Shown here one piece after another: positions 1-8,155 of a stretch of 42,766 bases of DNA. A program made the translations under genes and the position numbers. Under the pieces are notes generated by a model. It was not told where the DNA came from. It saw nothing but the letters and a program-made list of their open reading frames with translations, and made no database searches. The stretch is from Bacteroidaceae bacterium (lineage in GTDB: Bacteria > Bacteroidota > Bacteroidia > Bacteroidales > Bacteroidaceae). Each line of letters begins with the position of its first letter. The first letter of the stretch is position 1. The stretch lies in assembly GCA_017541265.1 (NCBI GenBank), contig JAFXZK010000107.1, forward strand, positions 1 through 42,766, read 5' to 3'.

Positions 1-25
1 AATTCATAATTCATAATTCATAATT
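1..25. repeat. 7-bp word repeat (AATTCAT)n, family F1
   Basis: Three perfect copies of AATTCAT followed by AATT open the window. The same word is found again at 13559-13590 in front of trmO. It lies upstream of a promoter here and contains no gene. Confidence 0.85.
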
Positions 26-93
26 ATTTTGTGTTTCTTCCGTTATTTGCATTTTTAATCCATCAAATCTTTTCATTTTGAAGGCAAAAAGTG

Positions 94-101
94 TAACTTT
101 G
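94..101 (+). promoter_or_regulatory. Bacteroidetes -7 promoter element TAACTTTG
   Basis: TAACTTTG fits the Bacteroidetes sigma-ABfr -7 consensus TAnnTTTG. The expected transcription start is about 107, so the ATG at 107 would be leaderless and the ATG at 125 would have a leader of about 18 nt. No good -33 TTG at the usual 19-20 bp spacing is seen. Confidence 0.6.
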
Positions 102-124
102 CGCACATGAAAAGACTCTCCCCT

Positions 125-3100
125 ATGAAGAAAACGATTCTAACCCTGGCCGTCGTGCTGATTGCTTTGACAGCATGGGCCGATGATGGCCGTACCGACG
201 TGACGGCTCAGTTTCTCACCAACCCTTCGTTCGAAGCCGACAACATCTCAACCCTGTCGCCAGTCAACAACTCCGCCGACGGACTACGCGGATATAGCGT
301 GGACGCGCCACAGGGCTGGACAGTTAATAAAGAGTCGAATGTGGTGAGCCTCATCGTCACGGCAAACTGCTTTACAGACAACAATTTCGGGAAGGTCACG
401 ACCCTTGCCGACGGCACTCAAGCCTACTATCTGCGCATGGGATGGAGCACAGGCGTGGCCACTATTCGCCAAACCATTGCTGCGCTGCCAAAAGGCAAGT
501 ACCAGCTGCAGGCCAGCATTCGCTCTGCATACGCCAACCAAGCCACCTCTTCCTACGGCTTGGTGGCTCCGGGCAGCAGCACCAGCACCACTTTCACACA
601 AGGTTCGCAAGGCTGTATGACCAGCATGAAATGGGATGTCAAGACGGTCAACTTCGAGCAAACAGCCGACGGAACAGCGACCATAGGCTTCGACATAACT
701 TGGCAGTCGGGCGGCTCGTGCATCCTCTTTGATGATGTGCGCCTCTATCAGCTTGGCGACGACTACATCGAACCCGACGACCCATCAGAAGCCAGTCCAA
801 CAGAAGGTCGTGTGCTCGCCGACTTCGTCGGTGAGACCGATATGAAGGCCGACTTGCTGCAAATGCTTGCCAACTTCGCCACCTACATGAAGAACGATTT
901 CCAGGACTGCCAATGGCCCAACAGCATCGACGAGGTGTGCGGCTGCTTCCGAGGCGAGAACACAATGGCCAACGACGAACGCGGCGTACGCCCCAATGCC
1001 GACCTCTCGATGATATGCGCGTTCCTTGTCAAATATGGAAGGGGAAAGGTGGTGCTCCCGACGGGCGTAACGTGGGACGACCTGGAGCAGATGGCTATGA
1101 AGAGCCTCGTCTTCGCTTACTCCACCCACAAAGCCAACAAGCTGAAGGTGTGCTCTGGCGGCAACTACTGGGGTTCCGTCTCCAATGCCGACCACGTCTG
1201 GGAAAGTTCGCTGTGGGCAATGTCGGTGGCCTATAGCGCCTTCTTCCAATGGGATAAGCTCAGCGATGCTCAAAGGAACTACATCTACCAATTGCTGAAG
1301 GCCGAGTGCAACTACGAACTGGAGCGCAGCATCCCCACAGGCTATGCCGGTGACACGAAGGCCGAGGAGAACGGATGGGAGGCCGACATCTTGGCTGCCA
1401 CGCTGGGCCTGTTCCCCGACGACCCGCTGGCTCCGCGCTGGTTCCAGCGCCTTCGCGAGTTCGCCATCAACAGCTATTCGCAGAAGGATGATGCTCAAGA
1501 CAATACCGTCATAGACCCCGAATACGACCAGAAGACTGTCAGCGACCTCTACAAGGGCAAAAACCTCTATGACGACTTCACGCTCCAGAACCACAACTAC
1601 TTCCACACCTCTTATCAGAATGTTGTCGTGCAGGAACTTGGCGAGGCAGCTCTGGCCTTGAAACTCTTCCAAAAGGGACTCTCGGGGACGGAGCAATGGC
1701 GAACCAACGCCTTGATGCACAACAACCAGAAGGTGATGGACGAGGTGCTCTACTGGCTGGCACTTGCCGATGGCGAACTGGCTATGCCTAACGGCAACGA
1801 CTGGAGCCTGTTCCTCTACGACCAAATCACCTCCTACTCCACCAACGCCTGCTTCTTGCGCGACCCACATGCCTTGATGCTCGAGAACTTGGCTTACAAG
1901 ATGATTAAGGCGAGACAGACCACAACCGCCGATGGCTCGTGGCTGCTGCGACCCGATGTAGGGGCACGCCGAATGGGTGTCGAGGCCCATCGCGTGATGA
2001 TGACTTGGCTCATGCACGAGATGCTCCCGACTGACGAAATGACTGCCACCACTTGGGAAGACTTCAACCGCCAATACTCGCAAGCGAAGGTTTTCGCCTC
2101 GCAGAACATCGTCCGTGCCGCCACAGACAGCCGCTTCACCTGCTTCTCGTGGAGCACAGGTCTGAAGAGCTACACAGGCTATATCGCTTCCAACTCGGTG
2201 GACAAGAACAAGATTGTCGTTCCCTTCCGTGCCAACAACACGGGCAACTTCCTCGGCTGGTACGAAGTGCAAGGCAAAGCGACCAACGCCACACCTGTGG
2301 AGCAGCAGGATGAAAATGGACAACGGTCGTTGTTTAATGTTCAATGCATAGGCAACGGCTTCGTGATGAACGGAGAACTGCAAACCAACGACGCCGCGCT
2401 GAACAACCGCTTCGCCCTCTACTCCACCCCGAGCAATGTCGTCATCTATCTCGACTATATCCGCGCCAATCAGAATGCCACCATCACAGCCGAAAAGGGA
2501 GGGCTGATGGCCATCAGCGTAGATGAACTGACAAAGACAAGCCGTAAGCTCTATACCGAGGAATCCGATGGCGAAGGGGGGCGCATCACATCCAAACAGC
2601 TCGACGGCTCGGTCTTCACAAAGCTCCCCGCAAGCTGGGTGAATATCGACAACGAACTGGGCATCATCTCCTCCACACAGCAAATTGCATTCGGCGACAA
2701 GGCCAACAACAACTCCATCAACACGGCAAAGCTCTACACGCTTTATTCCGACCAAAGCCGGCAGGTGAAGAAGAGCGACATAGTGGGCAGTCGCTATGCT
2801 TTCTACTATAGTAAGGTAACGGCTCAGCAAACAATGGAACTGAATGAACAAGGGGGCGCACTTCAAGCCGAAGAAGGCTGGAACGCTGCCCTCGCCTTCG
2901 ACCCCGACCAGACAGGCTATCTGCTACTCTCCAACTTCTGCGGCAATGAAGCGTGTACCCTGAACGACATTCTGACACATAAGGGCGCTCCTGTGTTTAC
3001 GGCAAGAACAAGGATTGGCTCTGCTGGCTCGACAGCCACATTCGAGGCAGCCGTGAACCACTCCGTAGCGAACACATTAAAGTTCTTCATCGCGGGCACA

Positions 3101-3454
3101 GGCTTGGACGCCATACAGGAAAAGGGCGATTCGACTGCCATCTATCTGCTCAACAACGTGAAAGGCAAGAATGACATCACCATCAATGCCTCCGACCAAA
3201 GCCAAAGCATGAGCAAGGACGTAACATTATTCAACAAGGTGCTGAAGGCATATATCCAAGAAGGCGAACTGATAGTTGAAGAAGCCGACTACTTCCCCGG
3301 CAATGAACAGGAAGACGGCATCATGGCTATAAACGATGGACGATGGACGATGGAGGGGGCTGCAATCTACGACCTTACAGGCCGCCGCATCAGTCCCGAA
3401 GCTATTGGGCGGAAAGGAATATATATCGTTGGCGGAAAGAAGTATATGAGATAG
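125..3454 (+). CDS. secreted carbohydrate-binding / putative polysaccharide lyase-like or hydrolase protein
   Basis: Exported protein of 1109 residues, reading from the ATG at 125. The ATG at 107 sits at the predicted transcription start and is less likely. A signal peptide (MKKTILTLAVVLIALTAWA) is followed by a beta-sandwich of the galactose-binding type at about residues 22-210 (pattern 'FLTNPSFEAD...GW'). Next comes a long helical region at about 230-700 that resembles an alpha/alpha-toroid catalytic domain (NHNYFHTSYQNV, MRPHALMLEN-type helices), and then a beta-rich region at about 700-1070 like the C-terminal sandwiches of heparinase-type lyases. It ends in the tail AIYDLTGRR...KGIYIVGGKKYMR, shared with other secreted proteins of this window. 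Enzyme family and substrate are not identified; the toroid plus sandwich plan suggests a uronic-acid polysaccharide lyase, but a hydrolase is possible. It is a single gene behind its own promoter. Confidence 0.7.
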   Translation: MKKTILTLAVVLIALTAWADDGRTDVTAQFLTNPSFEADNISTLSPVNNSADGLRGYSVDAPQGWTVNKESNVVSLIVTANCFTDNNFGKVTTLADGTQAYYLRMGWSTGVATIRQTIAALPKGKYQLQASIRSAYANQATSSYGLVAPGSSTSTTFTQGSQGCMTSMKWDVKTVNFEQTADGTATIGFDITWQSGGSCILFDDVRLYQLGDDYIEPDDPSEASPTEGRVLADFVGETDMKADLLQMLANFATYMKNDFQDCQWPNSIDEVCGCFRGENTMANDERGVRPNADLSMICAFLVKYGRGKVVLPTGVTWDDLEQMAMKSLVFAYSTHKANKLKVCSGGNYWGSVSNADHVWESSLWAMSVAYSAFFQWDKLSDAQRNYIYQLLKAECNYELERSIPTGYAGDTKAEENGWEADILAATLGLFPDDPLAPRWFQRLREFAINSYSQKDDAQDNTVIDPEYDQKTVSDLYKGKNLYDDFTLQNHNYFHTSYQNVVVQELGEAALALKLFQKGLSGTEQWRTNALMHNNQKVMDEVLYWLALADGELAMPNGNDWSLFLYDQITSYSTNACFLRDPHALMLENLAYKMIKARQTTTADGSWLLRPDVGARRMGVEAHRVMMTWLMHEMLPTDEMTATTWEDFNRQYSQAKVFASQNIVRAATDSRFTCFSWSTGLKSYTGYIASNSVDKNKIVVPFRANNTGNFLGWYEVQGKATNATPVEQQDENGQRSLFNVQCIGNGFVMNGELQTNDAALNNRFALYSTPSNVVIYLDYIRANQNATITAEKGGLMAISVDELTKTSRKLYTEESDGEGGRITSKQLDGSVFTKLPASWVNIDNELGIISSTQQIAFGDKANNNSINTAKLYTLYSDQSRQVKKSDIVGSRYAFYYSKVTAQQTMELNEQGGALQAEEGWNAALAFDPDQTGYLLLSNFCGNEACTLNDILTHKGAPVFTARTRIGSAGSTATFEAAVNHSVANTLKFFIAGTGLDAIQEKGDSTAIYLLNNVKGKNDITINASDQSQSMSKDVTLFNKVLKAYIQEGELIVEEADYFPGNEQEDGIMAINDGRWTMEGAAIYDLTGRRISPEAIGRKGIYIVGGKKYMR

Positions 3455-3525
3455 CAAGATGTCGTAAAATGCAGTTTTTCCCCAACTAATCCCTTATCCT
3501 TAATTCCTAATCCAATTTTTTTATT

Positions 3526-3533
3526 TACCTTTG
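3526..3533 (+). promoter_or_regulatory. -7 promoter element TACCTTTG for the agmatine genes
   Basis: TACCTTTG matches TAnnTTTG. It overlaps the first in-frame TTG (3531), which therefore cannot be the translation start if transcription begins near 3540. This helps place the agmatine deiminase start downstream. Confidence 0.6.
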
Positions 3534-3554
3534 CGCACGAATACAAAGAAAACA

Positions 3555-4598
3555 TTGGATAGAGACAAAAGCATATTGCCCGCAGAATGGCACAAACAGA
3601 GTGCAGTTCAGTTGACCTGGCCGCACGCTGGCACCGACTGGCGCTCCACTTTGAACGATGTCACTCGTTGCTATCTTGAAATGGCAAGAGCAATCGTCGA
3701 GTACGAACGGCTGATTGTCGTCACGCCAGAGCCTATACACGTCCGACAGTTATTAGGAGGTGTATTGCCTGCCAAAAACCTGCAGCATGTTTCATATTGC
3801 AAAGCCCCCACCAACGACACCTGGGCACGCGACCACGGCTTCATTACCTTACTCACTCCAGACGGTCCCCATTTGCTCGACTTCAAGTTCAATGGCTGGG
3901 GAGAAAAGTTCCCTTCCAAACTCGACAACTGCATCTGCCGCAGGATGGCAGAACAACACATTCTGAAGGGACACTACGAAAGGCACCTTGACTTTGTGCT
4001 CGAAGGCGGCAGCATCGAGAGCGACGGCAAAGGCACCATCCTCACTACCAGCCATTGCCTGCTTGCGCCACATCGGAACCAGCCGCTGACGCAGGCACAG
4101 ATTGAGGCACGCTTGCTTGCCTCTCTCCATGCAGAGCGCATCCTTTGGCTCGACCACGGCTACCTTGCCGGAGACGACACCGACAGCCATATCGACACTT
4201 TGGCCCGCTTCTGCCCCGACGACACGATTGCATACGTGCAGAGCCTCGACCAAAGCGACGAGCATTATGATGAGCTGCACCGCATGGAGGCACAGCTGCA
4301 GACGTTCTGCACACTGGAAGGCAAGCCTTATCGCCTCATTCCGTTGCCTATGGCAAAAGCAATCTTTGACAAAGACGGCAGCCGCCTGCCTGCCACATAC
4401 GCCAACTTCCTCATCATAAACGGAGCCGTGCTGATGCCCACTTACGGCGACCCTGCCACAGACGCAAAGGCCGAAGAGCAGCTTCGCAAGGCATTCCCTC
4501 ATCGCGACATCATCGGCATCGACTGCCGCACACTCATCACCCAGCATGGCAGCCTGCATTGCTGCACGATGCAGTTCCCTAAAGAAAATGAAGAGTGA
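3555..4598 (+). CDS. aguA: agmatine deiminase
   Basis: Hydrolyses agmatine to N-carbamoylputrescine and ammonia in the cytoplasm (peptidyl-arginine deiminase fold). Family motifs are clear: LPAEWHKQSAVQLTWPH at the N-terminus, WARDHGF, the acidic/His stretch EGGSIESDGKG, DDTDSHIDTLARF and, near the end, HGSLHCCTMQ with the catalytic cysteine at about residue 336. Length from TTG 3555 is 347 residues, normal for the family. No in-frame ATG exists near the N-terminus. TTG 3531 lies inside the -7 element, so TTG 3555 (or TTG 3576) is the likeliest start. The stop codon lies within a GAAGAGTGAAGAAT tandem repeat, and aguB follows 79 bp later. The pair aguA-aguB supports an agmatine to putrescine role. 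Confidence 0.9.
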   Translation: MDRDKSILPAEWHKQSAVQLTWPHAGTDWRSTLNDVTRCYLEMARAIVEYERLIVVTPEPIHVRQLLGGVLPAKNLQHVSYCKAPTNDTWARDHGFITLLTPDGPHLLDFKFNGWGEKFPSKLDNCICRRMAEQHILKGHYERHLDFVLEGGSIESDGKGTILTTSHCLLAPHRNQPLTQAQIEARLLASLHAERILWLDHGYLAGDDTDSHIDTLARFCPDDTIAYVQSLDQSDEHYDELHRMEAQLQTFCTLEGKPYRLIPLPMAKAIFDKDGSRLPATYANFLIINGAVLMPTYGDPATDAKAEEQLRKAFPHRDIIGIDCRTLITQHGSLHCCTMQFPKENEE

Positions 4599-4617
4599 AG
4601 AATGAAGAGTGAAGAAT
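4588..4617. repeat. tandem word repeat AATGAAGAGTGAAG (x2) over the aguA stop
   Basis: Two copies of a 14-bp word overlap the aguA stop codon (TGA 4596-4598) and run into the gap before aguB. This is one of several cases where a repeat takes over the end of a gene. Confidence 0.8.
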
Positions 4618-4641
4618 TTGCTACCGCACTCATCTTTGTTC

Positions 4642-4677
4642 CCCAAACGACCAAACGACCAATCCCCAAAACGACCA
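4642..4677. repeat. tandem word repeat (C)AAACGACCAA before aguB
   Basis: Four variants of the word AAACGACCAA / AATCCCCAAAACGACCA run directly into the ATG at 4678. The upstream in-frame ATG at 4609 would translate this repeat (RPNDQSPKRP), which is why 4678 is preferred as start. Confidence 0.75.
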
Positions 4678-5553
4678 ATGAAAATAGGAATCATACAACA
4701 GAGCTGCACGGCAAGCGTCGCAGAGAATCGCAAGAAGCTTGCAGCAAGCGTCGCAGTGTTGGCCAAGCAAGGCGCACAGCTCGTCGTCCTCCAGGAGTTG
4801 CACGACAGCCCTTACTTCTGCCAGACAGAGAACACCGGCAACTTCCGCTACGCCCTTCCCATTCCTGGCGAAGCAACGGAGTTCTACTCTAAGGTGGCAA
4901 AGGAGAACCGCGTTGTGCTCGTCACCAGCCTCTTCGAGCGTCGTGCCGCAGGTCTTTATCACAACACAGCTGTCGTATTCGACACCGATGGCAGCATCGC
5001 AGGCATGCACCGCAAGATGCACATTCCCGACGACCCAGCCTACTACGAGAAGTTCTACTTCACGCCAGGCGACCTCGGCTTCCATCCTATCCAAACGAGC
5101 ATAGGCAAGCTTGGCGTACAAGTCTGCTGGGATCAGTGGTACCCGGAAGGGGCACGCCTCATGGCGCTACAGGGAGCCGACCTGCTCATCTACCCTACCG
5201 CCATTGGCTACGAGAGCACAGACACGCAGGAGGAGCAGCAGCGGCAGCGCGAAGCCTGGACGACCATCCAGCGCAGCCACGCCATTGCCAACGGCATCCC
5301 TGTTGTCGCAGTGAACCGTGTCGGCTATGAGCCTGACCCAAGCGGAGCGACAGGCGGCATTCAGTTCTGGGGCAGCAGTTTTGTTGCCGGGCAACAAGGA
5401 GAACTGCTCTACCAGGCAAGCGAAACGAAGCAAGAGGCTGTCGTCGTCGATATTGACCTCGGGCGCACAGAAACCGTCCGCCAATGGTGGCCCTTCCTGC
5501 GCGACAGGAGAATAGATGAATATGGCGACCTTACCCGCCGCTTTGCAGATTAA
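4678..5553 (+). CDS. aguB: N-carbamoylputrescine amidase (nitrilase family)
   Basis: Second step of agmatine breakdown: N-carbamoylputrescine is hydrolysed to putrescine, CO2 and ammonia. From the ATG at 4678 the protein starts MKIGIIQQSC, the usual first beta strand of CN-hydrolases, and has 291 residues, typical of the family. The nitrilase triad is visible: Glu40 (VLQELHDS), Lys113 (HRKMHIPDD) and Cys150 (VQVCWDQWYPE). The CWDQWYPE sequence and the YYEKFYFTPGD stretch are characteristic of the AguB branch. The gene sits between aguA and glnN, all on the same strand; a start at 4609 would only add repeat-coded residues. Confidence 0.93.
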   Translation: MKIGIIQQSCTASVAENRKKLAASVAVLAKQGAQLVVLQELHDSPYFCQTENTGNFRYALPIPGEATEFYSKVAKENRVVLVTSLFERRAAGLYHNTAVVFDTDGSIAGMHRKMHIPDDPAYYEKFYFTPGDLGFHPIQTSIGKLGVQVCWDQWYPEGARLMALQGADLLIYPTAIGYESTDTQEEQQRQREAWTTIQRSHAIANGIPVVAVNRVGYEPDPSGATGGIQFWGSSFVAGQQGELLYQASETKQEAVVVDIDLGRTETVRQWWPFLRDRRIDEYGDLTRRFAD

Positions 5554-5560
5554 AGCGTTT

Positions 5561-5587
5561 CGTTATAACGGAATAACGGAATAACGC
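5561..5587. repeat. ATAACG word repeat, family F3 (copy a)
   Basis: The words TATAACGGAATAACGGAATAACG follow the aguB stop by 8 bp. The same family reappears at 21656-21752 and 38449-38490, each time in a gap between two genes. Confidence 0.8.
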
Positions 5588-5590
5588 CAA

Positions 5591-5622
5591 ATCGTAAATT
5601 GTAAATCGTCAAATTGTAAATA
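5591..5622. repeat. GTAAATnGTCAAATTGTAAAT word repeat, family F2 (copy a)
   Basis: The repeated word TTGTAAAT is joined by CGTCAAA and ends 6 bp before the glnN start. On the other strand the region before the DUF3667 gene (12707-12740) carries almost the same text directly before its ATG. Confidence 0.8.
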
Positions 5623-5628
5623 TAAAAG

Positions 5629-7821
5629 ATGTCCAGTACACTCAGGTTTCAGATTGTAGGCGAAGCATTCACAAAGAAGCCCGTCGAAGTGCCGAACCGC
5701 AAGGAACGCCCCAGCGAGTTCTTTGCCAAATATGTGTTCACCCGGCAGAAGATGTCGAAGTACCTGCCCACTGAAGTTTATCGGAAGATGTGTGACGTCA
5801 TCGATGGTGGTGCGCCGCTCGATATGGCAACCGCCGATGCAGTTGCCGCAGGCATGAAGAAATGGGCGATGGAGCTTGGCGCGACACATTGCACGCATTG
5901 GTTCCAGCCCCTGACGGAAGGCACAGCCGAGAAGCACGACGGCTTCGTGGAGCACGACGGCAAGGGCGGCATGATAGAAGAGTTCACGGGCAAGCAGCTC
6001 GTTCAGCAGGAGCCAGACGCCAGCTCGTTCCCAAGCGGCGGCATCCGCAGCACCTTTGAGGCACGCGGTTACTCGGCCTGGGACCCTGCCAGCCCTGTCT
6101 TTGTCTTTGGCGACACCTTGATGATTCCCACCATCTTCATCTCCTACACAGGCGAGGCACTCGACTACAAGGCTCCGCTCAAGAAGTCGCTCAAGGCGGT
6201 CGATAAGGCTGCCACAGCTGTAGCACGCCTTTTCTATCCCGACGTGAAGCGCGTCGTCAGCAACCTCGGCTGGGAGCAGGAGTACTTCCTCGTCGATGAA
6301 GGACTCTATGCCGCACGACCCGACCTGTTGATGACCGGCCGCACCCTGCTCGGTCACGACAGCGCAAAGAACCAGCAGATGGACGACCACTACTTCGGTT
6401 CCATCCCCATGCGCGTCGCCGCCTTTATGAAAGACCTTGAGATAAAGGCATTGGAACTTGGCATCCCCTGCAAGACGCGCCACAATGAGGTGGCTCCGAA
6501 CCAGTACGAACTTGCCCCTATCTTCGAGGAGACGAACCTCGCCGTTGACCACAACATGCTCATCATGAGCCTGATGAAGCGCACAGCCCGCAAGCACGGC
6601 TTCCGCTGCCTCTTGCACGAGAAGCCCTTTGCCGGCATCAACGGCAGCGGCAAGCACTGCAACTGGAGCCTCTCTACGGATACTGGCGTACTGCTGCACG
6701 GACCAGGCAAGACGCCGCTCGACAACCTGCGCTTCGTGACATTCATCGTCGAGTCCCTGATGGGCGTTTACAGGCACAACGGGCTTCTGAAAGCCTCCAT
6801 CATTAGTGCCACCAACGTACACCGTTTGGGAGCTTCCGAAGCACCTCCCGCCATCGTGTCGAGCTTCCTCGGAAAGCAACTCAGCGACCTGCTCGAGCAT
6901 CTTGAAACCAGTACCGACGACGAGCTTATCAGCCTCTCCGGCAAGCAAACGCTCAGCCTCGACATTCCGCAGATACCGGAGCTGACGCAGGACAACACCG
7001 ACCGCAACCGCACCTCGCCCTTTGCCTTCACCGGCAACCGCTTCGAGTTCCGTGCCGTGGGCAGCCAGCAGAACTGTGCCGCAGCCATGATTGTCCTCAA
7101 CACTGCCATTGCAGAGGCTCTGACAGACTTCAAGACGCGCGTTGATGCACTTATCGCAGAAGGACTGGAACCCATGAAAGCCATCCTTCGCATCGTCCGC
7201 GAAGACATCAAGGCCTGCAAGCCCATCCGCTTCGACGGCAACGGCTACAGCGAGGCGTGGAAGCTGGAGGCGGCCCGACGCGGCCTCGACACAGAAACCA
7301 GCGCACCCGTCATCCTCGACCAATACCTCAAGCCCGAGACCGTCGAGATGTTCTCGCGCATGAATGTCCTCACGAAAGCAGAATTAGAGGCAAGAAACGA
7401 GATAAAGCTCGACACCTACATCAAGAAGGTGCAGATTGAGGCCCGTATCTTCGGCGACATCTGCATGAACCACATCATCCCCGTCGCCACACGCTACCAG
7501 ACGCAGCTCATCGACAACGTGAGCAAGATGAAGGCCGTTCTCCCTGCCGACATTGCCGACAACCTCAACCGCCCCAACCTGAGCCTCATCAAGCAGATAG
7601 GCGAGCACAACACCTTCATCATCGAGAACGTGGAACGCCTCATCGAGGCACGCCGCGTGGCGAACCGCATCAAGGACGGCAGAGAACGCGCCATTGCCTA
7701 CCACGACACCGTGGCTCCCCTCATCGAGGAGATACGCTATCACGTTGACCACCTCGAACTCATCATTGACGACGAGCTTTGGCCCCTGCCAAAGTACCGC
7801 GAGATGCTCTTCATCCACTAA
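5629..7821 (+). CDS. glnN: glutamine synthetase type III
   Basis: ATP-dependent ligation of ammonia to glutamate giving glutamine. The 730-residue length and the opening STLRFQIVGEAFTKKPVEVPNRKERPSEFFAKYVF-like block mark type III (GSIII), the large form of Bacteroidetes and cyanobacteria, rather than the 450-residue GlnA. The GSIII-N region, the beta-grasp residues and the catalytic domain with glutamate/ATP-site stretches such as GLYAARPDLLMTGR, RHNEVAPNQYELAP, NGSGKHCNWS and NRTSPFAFTGNRFEFRAVG are all recognisable. It follows aguB by 75 bp on the same strand, so ammonia released by AguA and AguB could be captured here. That functional link is inference. The gap contains two word-repeat families. 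Confidence 0.96.
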   Translation: MSSTLRFQIVGEAFTKKPVEVPNRKERPSEFFAKYVFTRQKMSKYLPTEVYRKMCDVIDGGAPLDMATADAVAAGMKKWAMELGATHCTHWFQPLTEGTAEKHDGFVEHDGKGGMIEEFTGKQLVQQEPDASSFPSGGIRSTFEARGYSAWDPASPVFVFGDTLMIPTIFISYTGEALDYKAPLKKSLKAVDKAATAVARLFYPDVKRVVSNLGWEQEYFLVDEGLYAARPDLLMTGRTLLGHDSAKNQQMDDHYFGSIPMRVAAFMKDLEIKALELGIPCKTRHNEVAPNQYELAPIFEETNLAVDHNMLIMSLMKRTARKHGFRCLLHEKPFAGINGSGKHCNWSLSTDTGVLLHGPGKTPLDNLRFVTFIVESLMGVYRHNGLLKASIISATNVHRLGASEAPPAIVSSFLGKQLSDLLEHLETSTDDELISLSGKQTLSLDIPQIPELTQDNTDRNRTSPFAFTGNRFEFRAVGSQQNCAAAMIVLNTAIAEALTDFKTRVDALIAEGLEPMKAILRIVREDIKACKPIRFDGNGYSEAWKLEAARRGLDTETSAPVILDQYLKPETVEMFSRMNVLTKAELEARNEIKLDTYIKKVQIEARIFGDICMNHIIPVATRYQTQLIDNVSKMKAVLPADIADNLNRPNLSLIKQIGEHNTFIIENVERLIEARRVANRIKDGRERAIAYHDTVAPLIEEIRYHVDHLELIIDDELWPLPKYREMLFIH

Positions 7822-8068
7822 TTGTCAAGATAATTCGCAACTGCGGCTCTTCTGACGGCAGTTTTTCTCCCGTGTGGCAGTTTCCTACCCATAACGCAAG
7901 AAATGGGCTTAAATCGAATTGGCGCTGGTTATCAGATAGTTGCAAGGCCGCGTTACGCAACTTTGTGACAAAAAAGTATTAGAGCAGGATGATATCTCAT
8001 CAAACGGAACAAAGATTTGTATAAAAATTGCTATGGTTTTCCACCTGAAAGAACATGGGGTTAAACAA
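7822..8068. other. convergent intergenic region without a gene
   Basis: About 250 bp between the glnN stop and the inverted-repeat terminator region. A weak terminator candidate lies at 7839-7866. A 67-codon ORF starting inside glnN (7779-7982) has no recognisable features and is rejected. Nothing else is seen. Confidence 0.6.
7839..7866 (+). terminator. possible terminator after glnN
   Basis: AACTGC (7839-7844) and GCAGTT (7858-7863) can pair around a 13-nt loop and are followed by further T residues. The stem is short, so this is a weak candidate. Confidence 0.4.
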
Positions 8069-8112
8069 ATAAGAGCGTGGACTTATGACCATAAGTCCAC
8101 GCTCTTATGAGA
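8069..8112. repeat. two 22-bp dyad units forming an 18-bp perfect inverted repeat (family F6), possible bidirectional terminator
   Basis: 8069-8086 and 8091-8108 are perfect reverse complements (18 bp) separated by GACC. Read as a direct repeat they are two 22-bp units starting with ATAAG and containing CTTATG. The same 22-bp unit, with internal symmetry ATAAGTnCACGTnCTTAT, forms a four-unit array at 28391-28478. Lying between two convergent genes it may end transcription from both sides. Confidence 0.8.
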
Positions 8113-8155
8113 GACGAGGCACGCTTTGTTCCCAAAGCAGCCGCTTTCCTCCCGA

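Noticed and set aside
107..124. Leaderless start at ATG 107 for the first gene
   Set aside because: It would lie at the predicted transcription start and adds MKRLSP before a good signal peptide that starts at 125; kept only as an alternative.
785..2866. 693-residue open frame on the minus strand inside the first gene
   Set aside because: It is fully antisense to a gene with signal peptide and domain structure, and its protein is an arbitrary Val/Leu/His-rich text without motifs. Long shadows are expected in this codon bias.
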